Shown one piece after another: positions 34,648 through 43,346 of a stretch of 64,000 nt of DNA. Source of the stretch: JAGQZY01 sp964588335 (GTDB lineage Bacteria; Bdellovibrionota; Bdellovibrionia; Bdellovibrionales; JAGQZY01); NCBI GenBank assembly GCA_964588335.1, contig CAZPOV010000004.1, positions 191,373-255,372 of the forward strand, in the 5' to 3' direction. Position 1 is the stretch's first letter. Each line of letters opens with the position of its first letter. A model generated the notes under the pieces. It was given only the letters and a program-made list of their open reading frames with translations. It was not told where the DNA came from and did no database searches. Both the position numbers and the translations under genes were made by a program.

Positions 34648-35348
34648 TGTTAAAAGGTCAAGCGGGGCTACTTCTCTTTAAGAACATCAGCCTGAAAGGT
34701 CGTCTCGAGTCCGGTTTGCAAGACCTTGGGATTTGCGTCGTTGGCTGTCGAGATTTGCAGCCCTTTTTTAAAGCATTTGAAAAAGACAATTTTCATTTTG
34801 TCATGATTGAGGGAGATCTGGCGGTGGCCAACAATTGCCAAGTCATCCATAAAGTTCGGTCTCTACCAAACCACGGAATTGTGCCTGTGCTGGTTTTGGG
34901 TGACCCAGCCAACCATGATCACTTTCGTCAAGTTATTGAAGCGGGGGGTGACCGATTTTTAGATCACAGCATCGAGCTTGAATCCCTTCAACTAGAAATC
35001 CTTTCGGTTCTTCGCAGGTCACAGAGTTTCCATACTGAACCTGAAGAAATGGATTTTGGAGATGTTAAAATTAGAAAAGACCGCCAGCAGGTTTGGGTGC
35101 GGGGGAGCAAGATACATTTGACTCGGGTTGAGTTTAAAATCCTTGTTGAGTTGCTGACTAAGAGAGGTGAAGTTATCAGTCGGGAGGTTTTGTCTCAGCG
35201 GTACCTTTCGTTGCGAAACTCAAGTAACCGCACTCTCGATGTTCACATCAATGCTCTTCGTAGAAAATTGGGTCATTTGGGTGAAAGCTTGACCACTGTT
35301 CGAGGTCGGGGTTATTCGTTTCGCTCTTCTGAGGGATCAGTCAAATGA
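34647..35348 (+). CDS. OmpR-type winged-helix regulator with atypical receiver
   Basis: A 233-residue regulator. The C-terminal DNA-binding domain is intact: IHLTRVEFKILVELLTKRGE, NRTLDVHINALRRKLG and TVRGRGYSF, as in PhoB/OmpR proteins. The N-terminal receiver-like domain lacks the acidic pocket and carries Glu where the phospho-Asp should be (FHFVMIEGDL, compare the usual LLLD). Glu at that site can mimic phosphorylation, so constitutive or partner-driven activity is plausible (inference). Third gene of an overlapping operon with the two degenerate signalling proteins upstream. Confidence 0.82.
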   Translation: MLKGQAGLLLFKNISLKGRLESGLQDLGICVVGCRDLQPFFKAFEKDNFHFVMIEGDLAVANNCQVIHKVRSLPNHGIVPVLVLGDPANHDHFRQVIEAGGDRFLDHSIELESLQLEILSVLRRSQSFHTEPEEMDFGDVKIRKDRQQVWVRGSKIHLTRVEFKILVELLTKRGEVISREVLSQRYLSLRNSSNRTLDVHINALRRKLGHLGESLTTVRGRGYSFRSSEGSVK

Positions 35349-35417
35349 TTAGGTTTTTTCACAATTTTCACAACCGAGTTTCATTCAAGTTTCAATAATG
35401 AGTAGTAGGGTGCATCT

Positions 35418-36248
35418 ATGTCTAATACAGAAATAAAAATTAATAAGAATTTATCAATCCCTAAAATCGGCCTTGGAACCTGGCAATTGCAAGGCGAAGA
35501 CTGTGTTAACACTGTCAGCACCGCACTTGATATGGGATATCGTTGCATCGACACCGCCCAGATGTATGATAATGAGGAGGCGGTTGGCAAAGGCATAGCA
35601 AAAGCCACCTTGCCGAGAGACCAGATGTTTCTTGTCAGCAAAGTTTGGCGAGACAAGCTGGCTTACGATGATATTATCAGTAGCACCGAAGAGTCGTTGC
35701 GAAAACTCAAAGTTGATACCATCGACCTGATGCTGATTCATTGGCCCAACCCCGAGATTCCTGTAGAGGCCTCATTGCCGGCTTTTGACAATTTAAAGAA
35801 AGATGGAAAAATCAAAGAGTTTGGTGTGGCAAACTTTACGACCTCTAATCTTAACGAGGCACAAAAAATCAGTGACGATTTTGTCTGCAATCAGGTCGAA
35901 TATCATCCTTTTCTGTCGCAAAGAAAAGTTTTAAATTGGTTGCAAGACAACGCTAAATTTTTAATGGCTTATTGCCCTTTGGCGCGTGGCCAAGTTCTCA
36001 AAGACAAAACCTTACAAGATATCGCTGCTGCAGCCCACTGTGATGTCTCGCAAGTGGCCTTGGCTTGGCTGATACGACAAGATGGCGTGATGGCTATACC
36101 GAAAGCCAGCTCTAAGGAACACTTGCTCTCGAACCTGCAAAGCCATGAAATTGTCTTAAGCGACGAAGCGATTCAAAAAATAGACACTCTACAAAACCAA
36201 AATAAACGATTGATCGACCCCGACTTCGCTCCCGAGTGGGATCAGTAA
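35418..36248 (+). CDS. Aldo/keto reductase
   Basis: A 276-residue NADPH-dependent oxidoreductase of the AKR superfamily (AKR5/2,5-diketo-gluconate reductase type). The catalytic tetrad is visible: Asp and Tyr in CIDTAQMYDNEEAVG, Lys in FLVSKVWRD, His in LMLIHWPNP. The C-terminal nucleotide-binding segment VMAIPKASSKEHLLSNLQ is normal. It reduces carbonyl compounds; the substrate is not predictable. Monocistronic, convergent with the kinase gene. Confidence 0.9.
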   Translation: MSNTEIKINKNLSIPKIGLGTWQLQGEDCVNTVSTALDMGYRCIDTAQMYDNEEAVGKGIAKATLPRDQMFLVSKVWRDKLAYDDIISSTEESLRKLKVDTIDLMLIHWPNPEIPVEASLPAFDNLKKDGKIKEFGVANFTTSNLNEAQKISDDFVCNQVEYHPFLSQRKVLNWLQDNAKFLMAYCPLARGQVLKDKTLQDIAAAAHCDVSQVALAWLIRQDGVMAIPKASSKEHLLSNLQSHEIVLSDEAIQKIDTLQNQNKRLIDPDFAPEWDQ

Positions 36249-36298
36249 AAATTGTAACCGAGCGTTTTCCGGTTTTCGGCTCTGGGTCGGTCGTAGGA

Positions 36299-37576
36299 TC
36301 AGAAACGAACACCTGGGTCTTGGGTTTTCTTTAATTCGAAATAAAACGAAGTGTGGCCGTCTTTGGTCAGTTTGTAACAAAGCTCGCTTCCATGTTTGCG
36401 AATGATATTTTGAGACAGACTCAAGCCTAAGCCCGTGCCTTCACCAACCCCTTTCGTAGTAAAGAAGGGATTGAACATTTTTGACAGAATGTGGGGCTCT
36501 ATCCCTGTTCCGCAGTCGACAATGCGCACCCGGATGGTGTCTCCCAAGTTATCACATTCAATGCGAATCCAACCACATTTTTGAATTTTTGCAGCATAGA
36601 ATGCATTGTTAAGTAAGTTGACCAAAACTTGTGAAATTTGCACGCGATTGGCCAGCACTGTCCAATTTTCGAAGGCATCAACGCTCAAATCAACATCGTT
36701 GGCTCGATATTTTTGCTGGCACAGATTCACGGCATCGGTGATCAATGTGGAAATGGGGTACGGACTGGTGGTGTCAGAATCTCCATCCCGTGAAATCTGA
36801 CGTAAACTTCCAGTGATCTCTGAGATCCGCTCAACAATTGTCACTATTTTTTTAGCACTCGTGATCAGACGCTCACGATCGAGATCCTCTTCGTTGCTTA
36901 AGGAGTTCTCGATAATTTCTGCGTAAAGAGAGATGGCCCCAATGGGAGTGTTGATCTCGTGGGCGATGCCTCCGGCCATTTCTCCCAACGCTGTAAGTTT
37001 TGAGGCCTTGGCAATTTGCAGCTCCTGCTGTTGCAAGCGCATTTTCTGCTTTTGTGATTCAGTTTCGTTCTTTAGGTAAAGAACGAAACGATTTTTATCG
37101 ACCGCTGACAATCCACAATAGTAGGTGGCAAAGTCATCCTCATTGAGTTGTATTGTATACTCAAAAGTCACCGAAAAAAAATCTTCAGTGCTACTTTCAA
37201 TAATTTCAGAAACTTTAGCAGCAAATTCCTCATCAAGAACTTCAGCAAGATTTTTCTTCATAAGATGATCTCGGGGAGGCTTTCTATCTGTTAAGGCCTC
37301 AATCTCAAATTTTCGATTAAAAACATAAACCTCACCAGGTAACGCTCGTATAAGCTGTTTGAGCTTGGTCTGGCCTTTGATGAGCTCTTTCGAATTGTCT
37401 TCGAGCCATTGAGTGCGCTGTCGAACTTCTTTTTCCAATAGTACTCGCCCTTCAAATTTCGCAAAGGCGTCGTGTTTGAGTGGAGTCTCACGATCCGCCT
37501 TTTTCATAAGTGCAGCGTTGATCTTCTCAAGTTTTTTTATTTTCTTTTTAAGCTCTTCGATTTCATTGTTACTCAT
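36299..37576 (-). CDS. Cytoplasmic PAS-type histidine kinase coupled to FIST protein
   Basis: A 425-residue kinase without membrane segments. It has an N-terminal coiled coil (EIEELKKKIKKLEKINAALM), a PAS-like region, the H-box AGGIAHEINTPIGAI, N-box LVNLLNNAFYAAK, and G-boxes VDCGTGIEPH and GEGTGLGLSLSQ. The ATG at 37576 lies within the last codons of the FIST gene (8-base overlap), so the two are translationally coupled. FIST proteins bind small ligands and often feed soluble kinases. The likely output is the divergent REC/HD-GYP gene at 39036 (inference). Confidence 0.85.
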   Translation of the reverse strand: MSNNEIEELKKKIKKLEKINAALMKKADRETPLKHDAFAKFEGRVLLEKEVRQRTQWLEDNSKELIKGQTKLKQLIRALPGEVYVFNRKFEIEALTDRKPPRDHLMKKNLAEVLDEEFAAKVSEIIESSTEDFFSVTFEYTIQLNEDDFATYYCGLSAVDKNRFVLYLKNETESQKQKMRLQQQELQIAKASKLTALGEMAGGIAHEINTPIGAISLYAEIIENSLSNEEDLDRERLITSAKKIVTIVERISEITGSLRQISRDGDSDTTSPYPISTLITDAVNLCQQKYRANDVDLSVDAFENWTVLANRVQISQVLVNLLNNAFYAAKIQKCGWIRIECDNLGDTIRVRIVDCGTGIEPHILSKMFNPFFTTKGVGEGTGLGLSLSQNIIRKHGSELCYKLTKDGHTSFYFELKKTQDPGVRF

Positions 37577-38711
37577 AACCAAACGCAACCCCAGTTATGG
37601 TTTGATTGATATGAACACCTTCAAATTGTTCGCCATAAGTGTAAAATCCAATGGCCTTTTTGGCTTGGTGTAAGGTAACGATGGCTTGTTTTTCTTTATC
37701 ATCCATAGCTTCAAGTTCAAGGCTTCGTAGTTGGCATTCAAAAAGTAAAGCGAGTGAAATCTCTCCAATATTATTTTCAATCCGACTATAAAGTTTCTTT
37801 AGGTCGTCGAGCATTGAGTTTTTTTTAGCGACGGTCAGTACACAACCTTCATCAATGGCACAACTGAATGTTAACGTTCCATCGGGATTTACTTTTTGAA
37901 TACTTCTTATAAAGTGTTCGCCGCCGATTTTGACCATTAAAGGATGTTGGGTGTAGATTTCGCGGCCAAACTCCTCGACCGAGATATTAAGGATGTCAGC
38001 ATAGCCTTTGATCGCTAGTTCTCCATCAATCTCTTTAACCAGGCGTTGCCCAGGATCGGCTTCAGTGATCACAACCCTCTTATCAGTTTCCAAAAAATGA
38101 TGGGATTTGAAAGGCTTAAACGGAATAGTAGTCGTTACCAGTACGACAACGGCCTTTTGATTTTGAAAGCTTCCATTGAAAAAAATGGGGGTTTCTTTAA
38201 AGTTCAAGCCATCACCTGCGGAACCACCGATAATGGGCACATCGGCAGGGACAACATGTGAAAGATTCTCTATGACAGCCTCTTCATTCATTGCAATGCC
38301 ATCAACGATCAAGAGAGCAAAGGATTTTCCCCATTGCATTTTTTCATGATGATTGATGAGGGCTCCGATGATTTCGTTTTGGATGGAGGCCAGTTCAATA
38401 TCACTGACGTCATCTTTACAAGGGACTTCGATGAGTGTTGACTGAAAGCCTTGATCATCAAAATTGAGACCGACAATAGAATTGGTTTTCGGTCCCTGTG
38501 GTGAGATCTCTCCAGCCGTCCTGCAACATAGAACTTTTTCGCCGAAAGATTGGTTGATGGCGGTTTCCAACTGATTAAAGTCGTAAGACGGTGAGGCAAA
38601 AAGAAGGGTTGTCGATTGCGGAGAGGGTGCAAGTTCTGTGACCAGAGCATTGATCGCCTCACCTGGAGTTTCAAGTTGAGAATAGGCACTTTTTAAATAA
38701 GGATTTTTCAT
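37569..38711 (-). CDS. FIST-domain ligand sensor protein
   Basis: A 380-residue protein with FIST N and FIST C domains: TTLLFASPSYDFNQLETAIN, the family motif CRTAGEISPQG, IIGGSAGDGLNFKETPIFFN, and near the end SLALLFECQLRS and AIGFYTYGEQFEGVHINQTI. FIST stands for F-box and intracellular signal transduction; bacterial members are cytoplasmic sensors, proposed to bind amino acids. It is translationally coupled to the kinase at 36299 and faces the HD-GYP gene across a 324-base divergent promoter region. Confidence 0.88.
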   Translation of the reverse strand: MKNPYLKSAYSQLETPGEAINALVTELAPSPQSTTLLFASPSYDFNQLETAINQSFGEKVLCCRTAGEISPQGPKTNSIVGLNFDDQGFQSTLIEVPCKDDVSDIELASIQNEIIGALINHHEKMQWGKSFALLIVDGIAMNEEAVIENLSHVVPADVPIIGGSAGDGLNFKETPIFFNGSFQNQKAVVVLVTTTIPFKPFKSHHFLETDKRVVITEADPGQRLVKEIDGELAIKGYADILNISVEEFGREIYTQHPLMVKIGGEHFIRSIQKVNPDGTLTFSCAIDEGCVLTVAKKNSMLDDLKKLYSRIENNIGEISLALLFECQLRSLELEAMDDKEKQAIVTLHQAKKAIGFYTYGEQFEGVHINQTITGVAFGYE

Positions 38712-39035
38712 AACTTAACTTTTCCACAATTATCACTAGCAATTGAAAACCAGAAACCACTTTGTACTTCTCCCAACGGCTTCAACGGTTATTTATCGGA
38801 GGGTCTTGGCGAGGCTTTAGGTGCCTTGGTTTAAATTGACCTTTTCAGTGTCTTATAATGAAAAGTCATATAAAAATTGAAAGGATTGGCCCCTTAAGCT
38901 AGCAAAATCTTTTCGATTTTTAGTATTAATTTTTTGTTAAAATCTTTGTACTTTTTTTATAGACTTGATTCAAAGGCCTACAGAGAAGCAGTAAAATCCC
39001 GAAAAGAAGAGGAACTGTTTTGCAAAGGAAAAAGG
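38712..39035. other. Divergent promoter region between FIST operon and HD-GYP gene
   Basis: A 324-base, AT-rich gap with no convincing gene. A TATAAT hexamer (about 38856-38861, plus strand) is the best -10 candidate for the HD-GYP gene, though its -35 is weak; TTGTTA followed 18 bases on by TATAGA (about 38933-38962) is an alternative. The frame of the HD-GYP gene stays open through 38934-39035, but the receiver domain starts at 39036. Confidence 0.4.
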
Positions 39036-40451
39036 ATGGAAGAAATTAAGCCAGAGATTAAGGTCCTGCTTGTCGAGGATGACCAGCCTTTTAGAGAAGC
39101 TATAAAAACAATTTTGACCGGCGAAGGTTTCCTTGTTGATGAAGCTAGTAATGGTTTGTTGGCTCGAGAGTGTATTAAGAACACTGACTATGCCGCCGTG
39201 ATCTCAGACATTCAGATGCCAGAAATGAACGGTGTTGAGCTGGTCGAGTGGATTCGCAAAACCTATGATCGTTCATTTAAACTTAAAAAAGAGCTTCCAA
39301 TTATGTTGATGACCGGATTTTCACACATTATGGAAACCCAGAAGGCTCACGATTTGGGTGTGCAAAACTTTCTCAGCAAACCCTTTAAAAATGGAGACTT
39401 TGTTGAGTCTGTGCGTGACACATTAGGCTTGCCTTCAAAAAAACAGAACGAAAAAGAAAAAGCAGACACAGACTCGTCGAGCAAGCCAGAGTTCTGTCGC
39501 GTATCCTTAGAGGATTTTGTCACTGATAAAGAAATTGAAATGGACGTCTATGTTCAACTTTCTGAGAAAAAGCATATAAAGATTGCCCACCAAGGCGGGC
39601 GTATTGATTTAGAGCGTGTTGAGACCTATCGCAAGAAAGGGCTCAAGTACCTCTATGTACGGCAGGAAGATTTCAGAAAGGTTCTGGATTTCAATGTTAT
39701 GCTCAGCAATATCGTGACCAAGAGTGACGCTGTGGATGCCGCGAAAAAGCGACGATTCGTTGCCAATACAGCCGAGATCATTTTAGAAAACGTGGCAACC
39801 GTTGGCATTGATGAGCACGCCTTTGAGGAGTCTAAAAACTTCTTTCTTTCAAGTTTCGATGTTTTGACAGAAGACCCCGAGACCATGGACCTTTTGAAAA
39901 TTCTTTCGACTCATTCGGACTCTCTGTATGCGCACAGCCTAGGTGTGAGTATCTATTCGGTGATGATTGCTAAAGAAATGGGATGGAAATCGTCGGCCAA
40001 TCTTTTTAAACTGCAGTTCGGCGCCTTAATGCATGACATTGGTAAAAAAGAGTTTCCCGAAGAGCTCCTAAACAAGCCTCGAACTCAATTGACCTACAAA
40101 GAAAGAAGCATGTTAGAAACCCACGCCTTTCGCAGCAAAGAAATTCTGGAGTCGCTGAAGTCTGCACCAGCCGAAGTCGTGGCGATTGCTTATCAACATC
40201 ATGAAAACATGTTGGGGCAAGGCTACCCACGACAATTGGAAAAAGAAAAAATTCATCCGATGGCGAAAATTGTGGCTGTTGCCAATGAGTTTTGTAAATA
40301 CGCTTTAAAAGATCCTAAAAACCCGGGCTTGTCGGCAAGAAAAGCTTTTCATCTGTTGGAGACCTATAAAAAAGATGAGCTAGATCCAGAGGCGACAGCC
40401 GCCCTTAAAAAGCTGATTTGCGCAGGGCAAGTCGACAAGGCTCCCGCGTAA
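39036..40451 (+). CDS. Response regulator with HD-GYP cyclic-di-GMP phosphodiesterase domain
   Basis: A 471-residue protein. The N-terminal receiver has a full phosphorylation site: IKVLLVEDDQPFREAI, phospho-Asp in AAVISDIQMPEMNGVEL, MLMTGFS and LSKPFKNGD. A middle domain (FVTDKEIEMDVYVQLSEKKH) resembles the region before HD-GYP in many regulators. The HD-GYP domain is complete: YAHSLGVSIYSVMIA, GALMHDIGKKEFPEELL, THAFRSKEIL and AYQHHENMLGQGYP. It should hydrolyse cyclic-di-GMP, probably under control of the divergent FIST-kinase pair. ATG 39036 follows an AAGG-rich ribosome site; the longer frame to 38934 adds nothing recognisable. Confidence 0.92.
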   Translation: MEEIKPEIKVLLVEDDQPFREAIKTILTGEGFLVDEASNGLLARECIKNTDYAAVISDIQMPEMNGVELVEWIRKTYDRSFKLKKELPIMLMTGFSHIMETQKAHDLGVQNFLSKPFKNGDFVESVRDTLGLPSKKQNEKEKADTDSSSKPEFCRVSLEDFVTDKEIEMDVYVQLSEKKHIKIAHQGGRIDLERVETYRKKGLKYLYVRQEDFRKVLDFNVMLSNIVTKSDAVDAAKKRRFVANTAEIILENVATVGIDEHAFEESKNFFLSSFDVLTEDPETMDLLKILSTHSDSLYAHSLGVSIYSVMIAKEMGWKSSANLFKLQFGALMHDIGKKEFPEELLNKPRTQLTYKERSMLETHAFRSKEILESLKSAPAEVVAIAYQHHENMLGQGYPRQLEKEKIHPMAKIVAVANEFCKYALKDPKNPGLSARKAFHLLETYKKDELDPEATAALKKLICAGQVDKAPA

Positions 40452-40600
40452 TATCAATGGCTTTTGTTGAAGTTGTTTTCGAAAGCCCATGAATGATAAG
40501 TTTTCAGTTCTCACGCTGTTGAGAGGTTTATCTTTGGCGTTGAGGTATGTATCCAAAAATACTAGGTGACGAGATCCCTGTCGGACTTATAAGATGGGAT

Positions 40601-41734
40601 ATGGATCTTTTTCGTCCCACCCATGTGCAGGTTCATCTCGACCGGCTCATGAAAAATTTTAAAACTCTAAAAGCGTTTAATCCGGAAAATCCTTTTATCT
40701 GTCCTATGATCAAAGCCAATGCCTATGGACATGGCGATGTCGCTGTCGCCAAGGCTCTCAGCCAAGTGGGATGTCAGCACCTGGGGGTCGCCTCGGTGGA
40801 GGAGGGGCTGCAGCTGCGAAAAAGTCATGTGACCGAAACCATACTGGTGTTTGGCTTCACGGGGCGTGCCGCTGCAAAAGCCATTCTTGAGGGACGGCTG
40901 ACGCCGGTGATCTCCGATTTCGACCAGTTCACGGATTTGGCTTTAGCTGCAACCCAACCTTTTGATATTCACCTTAAATTGAATACAGGTATGAACCGGT
41001 TGGGGTTCCAAGAGAAAGACCTGGCTGGCGTTCTTAATGTGTTGGCGAAGAATGAACATTTCAATTTAGTTGGTGTCGGCACCCACTTCTATTCGGGCGG
41101 AGATTTGGCCGACCCACAAAGTGGGGCCTTTGCACAGGATCAATGTTTTAGGGCGATGATTGCTAAATTTCCCAGCAAAAATATCACCTTTCATGCTTAC
41201 AATTCGGCTGCCATTGCGTCTCTTTATCACAAGCGCAAGGGTTTTCGGTTTGGCTTTCGTCCAGGACTCCTTGTCTATGGTATTGATCCCAAGGAAAATC
41301 TTTCAATAAAGCCTCTCGTAAGTCCTGTTATGGAATTCAAATCTAAAATTGTCAGTCTGCAACAAGTAAAATCAGGAGATGTGGTTTCGTATGGAGGAAT
41401 TTGGCAAGCTCCCAAAGACTCAACGATTGGCATTGTGCCTGCTGGATATGCTGATGGCGTCTGTCGTAGTCTTTCAAACTGTGGTGAGTTTTTAGTGAAG
41501 GGTCAAAGAGTTCCCATTCGAGGTCGGGTTTGTATGGACTACACGATGGTGGATTTAACAGAACTCAAGGAGTCGGCCGAGAATCTCTACCAAGAAGAGG
41601 TTGTGCTTTTTGGTAAGCAAGGGGATCAAGAGATCAGCGTTGAGGAGATGGCTCGACAAGCTGGTCGAATTCACTATGAGGTATTGACCGGTATCAGTGA
41701 ACGAGTGCCTCGTATTTATGGAGCAAAAGGGTGA
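40601..41734 (+). CDS. alr: Alanine racemase
   Basis: PLP-dependent Alr makes D-alanine for peptidoglycan. The 377-residue product has the PLP-lysine motif CPMIKANAYGHGDVAVAKA, LKLNTGMNRLGF, GTHFYSGGD, FRFGFRPGLLVYGIDP and the tyrosine/arginine region GIVPAGYADGVCRSLSN and RGRVCMDYTMVDLTEL. The start is uncertain: ATG 40601 gives the usual family N-terminus, while ATG 40547 would add 18 residues and has a GAGG only one base away. The stop overlaps the next gene (GTGA), so it leads an operon with the Mla transporter genes. Confidence 0.95.
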   Translation: MDLFRPTHVQVHLDRLMKNFKTLKAFNPENPFICPMIKANAYGHGDVAVAKALSQVGCQHLGVASVEEGLQLRKSHVTETILVFGFTGRAAAKAILEGRLTPVISDFDQFTDLALAATQPFDIHLKLNTGMNRLGFQEKDLAGVLNVLAKNEHFNLVGVGTHFYSGGDLADPQSGAFAQDQCFRAMIAKFPSKNITFHAYNSAAIASLYHKRKGFRFGFRPGLLVYGIDPKENLSIKPLVSPVMEFKSKIVSLQQVKSGDVVSYGGIWQAPKDSTIGIVPAGYADGVCRSLSNCGEFLVKGQRVPIRGRVCMDYTMVDLTELKESAENLYQEEVVLFGKQGDQEISVEEMARQAGRIHYEVLTGISERVPRIYGAKG

Positions 41735-42558
41735 GCGAATCAGTAAGGCAAAGAGTGAATCATTTTATCGATCTTGTGGTCGTCACTCTTTGGAAAACAT
41801 TTGAAGAATTTGTTTATGAAGTGGGTCATATGGTTCGCTTTGCAAATTATTCTTTGCGTTCGTTTTTTCGGAAGCCTTGGCGCTTTAAAGAATTCATTCA
41901 ACAAATGGAATTCATCGGCAATAAATCCATTTTTATTGTTGTGTTAACAGGCACCTTTACCGGCATGGCTCTCTCCTTTCAGGTTTACCTAGGATTTAAG
42001 TTAGTCAATGCGACCAGTTTGACGGGTCCCATTGTTGCTATGGGTATCGCTCGTGAATTGGGCCCTGTTCTGACGGGGTTGATTGTGGCGGCTCGAGCCG
42101 GAGGAGCCATGGCGGCCAATCTGGGTTCTATGCGTGTCAGTGAGCAAATTGATGCCTTGGAAGTCATGGGTGTGGATCCCGAAGAGTATTTGGTGGCACC
42201 AAGAATGTGGGCCTCGATTGTGGCGCTTCCTTTGTTGACCGGAGTTTTTGATTTTGTGGCCATGATCGGTTCTTACTTTTTGTGCATCCGGGTGTTGGAA
42301 ATGGATGAAGCCATCTTTTGGGATAAAACAGCCCTGTGGTTGAACCCTTCCCATATCAACGAAGGTCTCATTAAAGGCGCGGTGTTCGGATTTATTTTTT
42401 CACTGATCTGCACTTATCGAGGATTCACCACTAAAGGCGGTGCCCGCGGCGTCGGCGATGCCACCAATAGAGGCGTTGTCTTAAGTATGGTCATGATTAT
42501 CATACTCGACTTTTTCCTAATGAACTTAATTGAAGTATACTACAAGATGACAGCTTAG
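41731..42558 (+). CDS. mlaE: MlaE-family ABC lipid transporter permease
   Basis: A 275-residue inner-membrane permease with the MlaE pattern: VVLTGTFTGMALSFQVYLGF, then IARELGPVLTGLIVAARAGG, the conserved EQIDALEVMGVDPEEYLVAPR loop region and a final membrane helix FLMNLIEVYYK. An amphipathic N-terminal segment precedes the first membrane helix. Starts with GTG inside the end of alr and is followed 20 bases later by mlaF. With MlaF and MlaD it forms a phospholipid transporter between inner and outer membranes. Confidence 0.93.
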   Translation: MSESVRQRVNHFIDLVVVTLWKTFEEFVYEVGHMVRFANYSLRSFFRKPWRFKEFIQQMEFIGNKSIFIVVLTGTFTGMALSFQVYLGFKLVNATSLTGPIVAMGIARELGPVLTGLIVAARAGGAMAANLGSMRVSEQIDALEVMGVDPEEYLVAPRMWASIVALPLLTGVFDFVAMIGSYFLCIRVLEMDEAIFWDKTALWLNPSHINEGLIKGAVFGFIFSLICTYRGFTTKGGARGVGDATNRGVVLSMVMIIILDFFLMNLIEVYYKMTA

Positions 42559-42578
42559 AAACGACACCTGGATTGGAA

Positions 42579-43346
42579 ATGGATAAGGAAACTGAAAATG
42601 CCATAGAGATCATTGATCTGAAAAAGTCCTTTTCGGAAGGCGATTATGTTTTGAATGGCATCAATCTGCAGATTCCCAAGGGTAAGATCACTGTCATTAT
42701 TGGGTTCAGTGGAACCGGTAAAAGTGTGTTACTTAAACACATTCTGGGACTTTTACGACCGACAGCGGGCTCTATTAAAATTCTAGGTAAAGATATTTCC
42801 TTGATGTCAGATAGTGATACAGTGGCTATGCGTAAGCACTTTGGCGTTCTATTTCAATACGCCGCCCTTTTCGACGATATGACTGTTCTAGAAAATGTTC
42901 AGTTTCCCCTTAAAGAGCATCGAAAAGACTTAAGCAAAGCGCAAATTAAAGACATTGCTTTTGAAAAGCTAAGGCAATCGGGCCTTGATGAAAAGCATTA
43001 CAACAAACTTCCCGGCGAGGTCTCCGGAGGGATGAGAAAACGTTGTGGTCTAGCTCGGGCCCTCGCCTTAGATCCAGATATTCTTATTTATGACGAACCA
43101 ACGACGGGGCTTGATCCGGTTTTGACAGAAATGGTGGATAATTTGATTCTAAGCACCCATAATCATAAGGAGGACACTGCGTCATTAGTGGTGTCTCATG
43201 ATTTGCATGCAGCTTTTCGCATCGGAGATTACGTAGCAATGTTAGACAGCGGCAAAGTTTTACTTCATGGACCTCCAAAAGTTTTCTTGGAATCCGATAA
43301 CCCTTTAGTGGCTCGATTTGTTTCTAAAGGAGTTAATAAAAAATGA
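42579..43346 (+). CDS. mlaF: MlaF-family ABC transporter ATP-binding protein
   Basis: A 255-residue ATPase with Walker A IIGFSGTGKSVLLKHIL, Q-loop LFQYAALFDDM, signature PGEVSGGMRKRCGLARAL, Walker B ILIYDEPTTGLDP and H-loop VVSHDLHAA. The ATG at 42579 is preferred to the TTG six bases upstream. It energises MlaE and overlaps mlaD by 4 bases. No unusual features. Confidence 0.95.
   Translation: MDKETENAIEIIDLKKSFSEGDYVLNGINLQIPKGKITVIIGFSGTGKSVLLKHILGLLRPTAGSIKILGKDISLMSDSDTVAMRKHFGVLFQYAALFDDMTVLENVQFPLKEHRKDLSKAQIKDIAFEKLRQSGLDEKHYNKLPGEVSGGMRKRCGLARALALDPDILIYDEPTTGLDPVLTEMVDNLILSTHNHKEDTASLVVSHDLHAAFRIGDYVAMLDSGKVLLHGPPKVFLESDNPLVARFVSKGVNKK

Noticed and set aside
36249..36298. Possible terminator between the aldo/keto reductase and kinase genes
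   Set aside because: Only a 4-bp stem (GAGC/GCTC) with a large loop could be formed; not enough to call.
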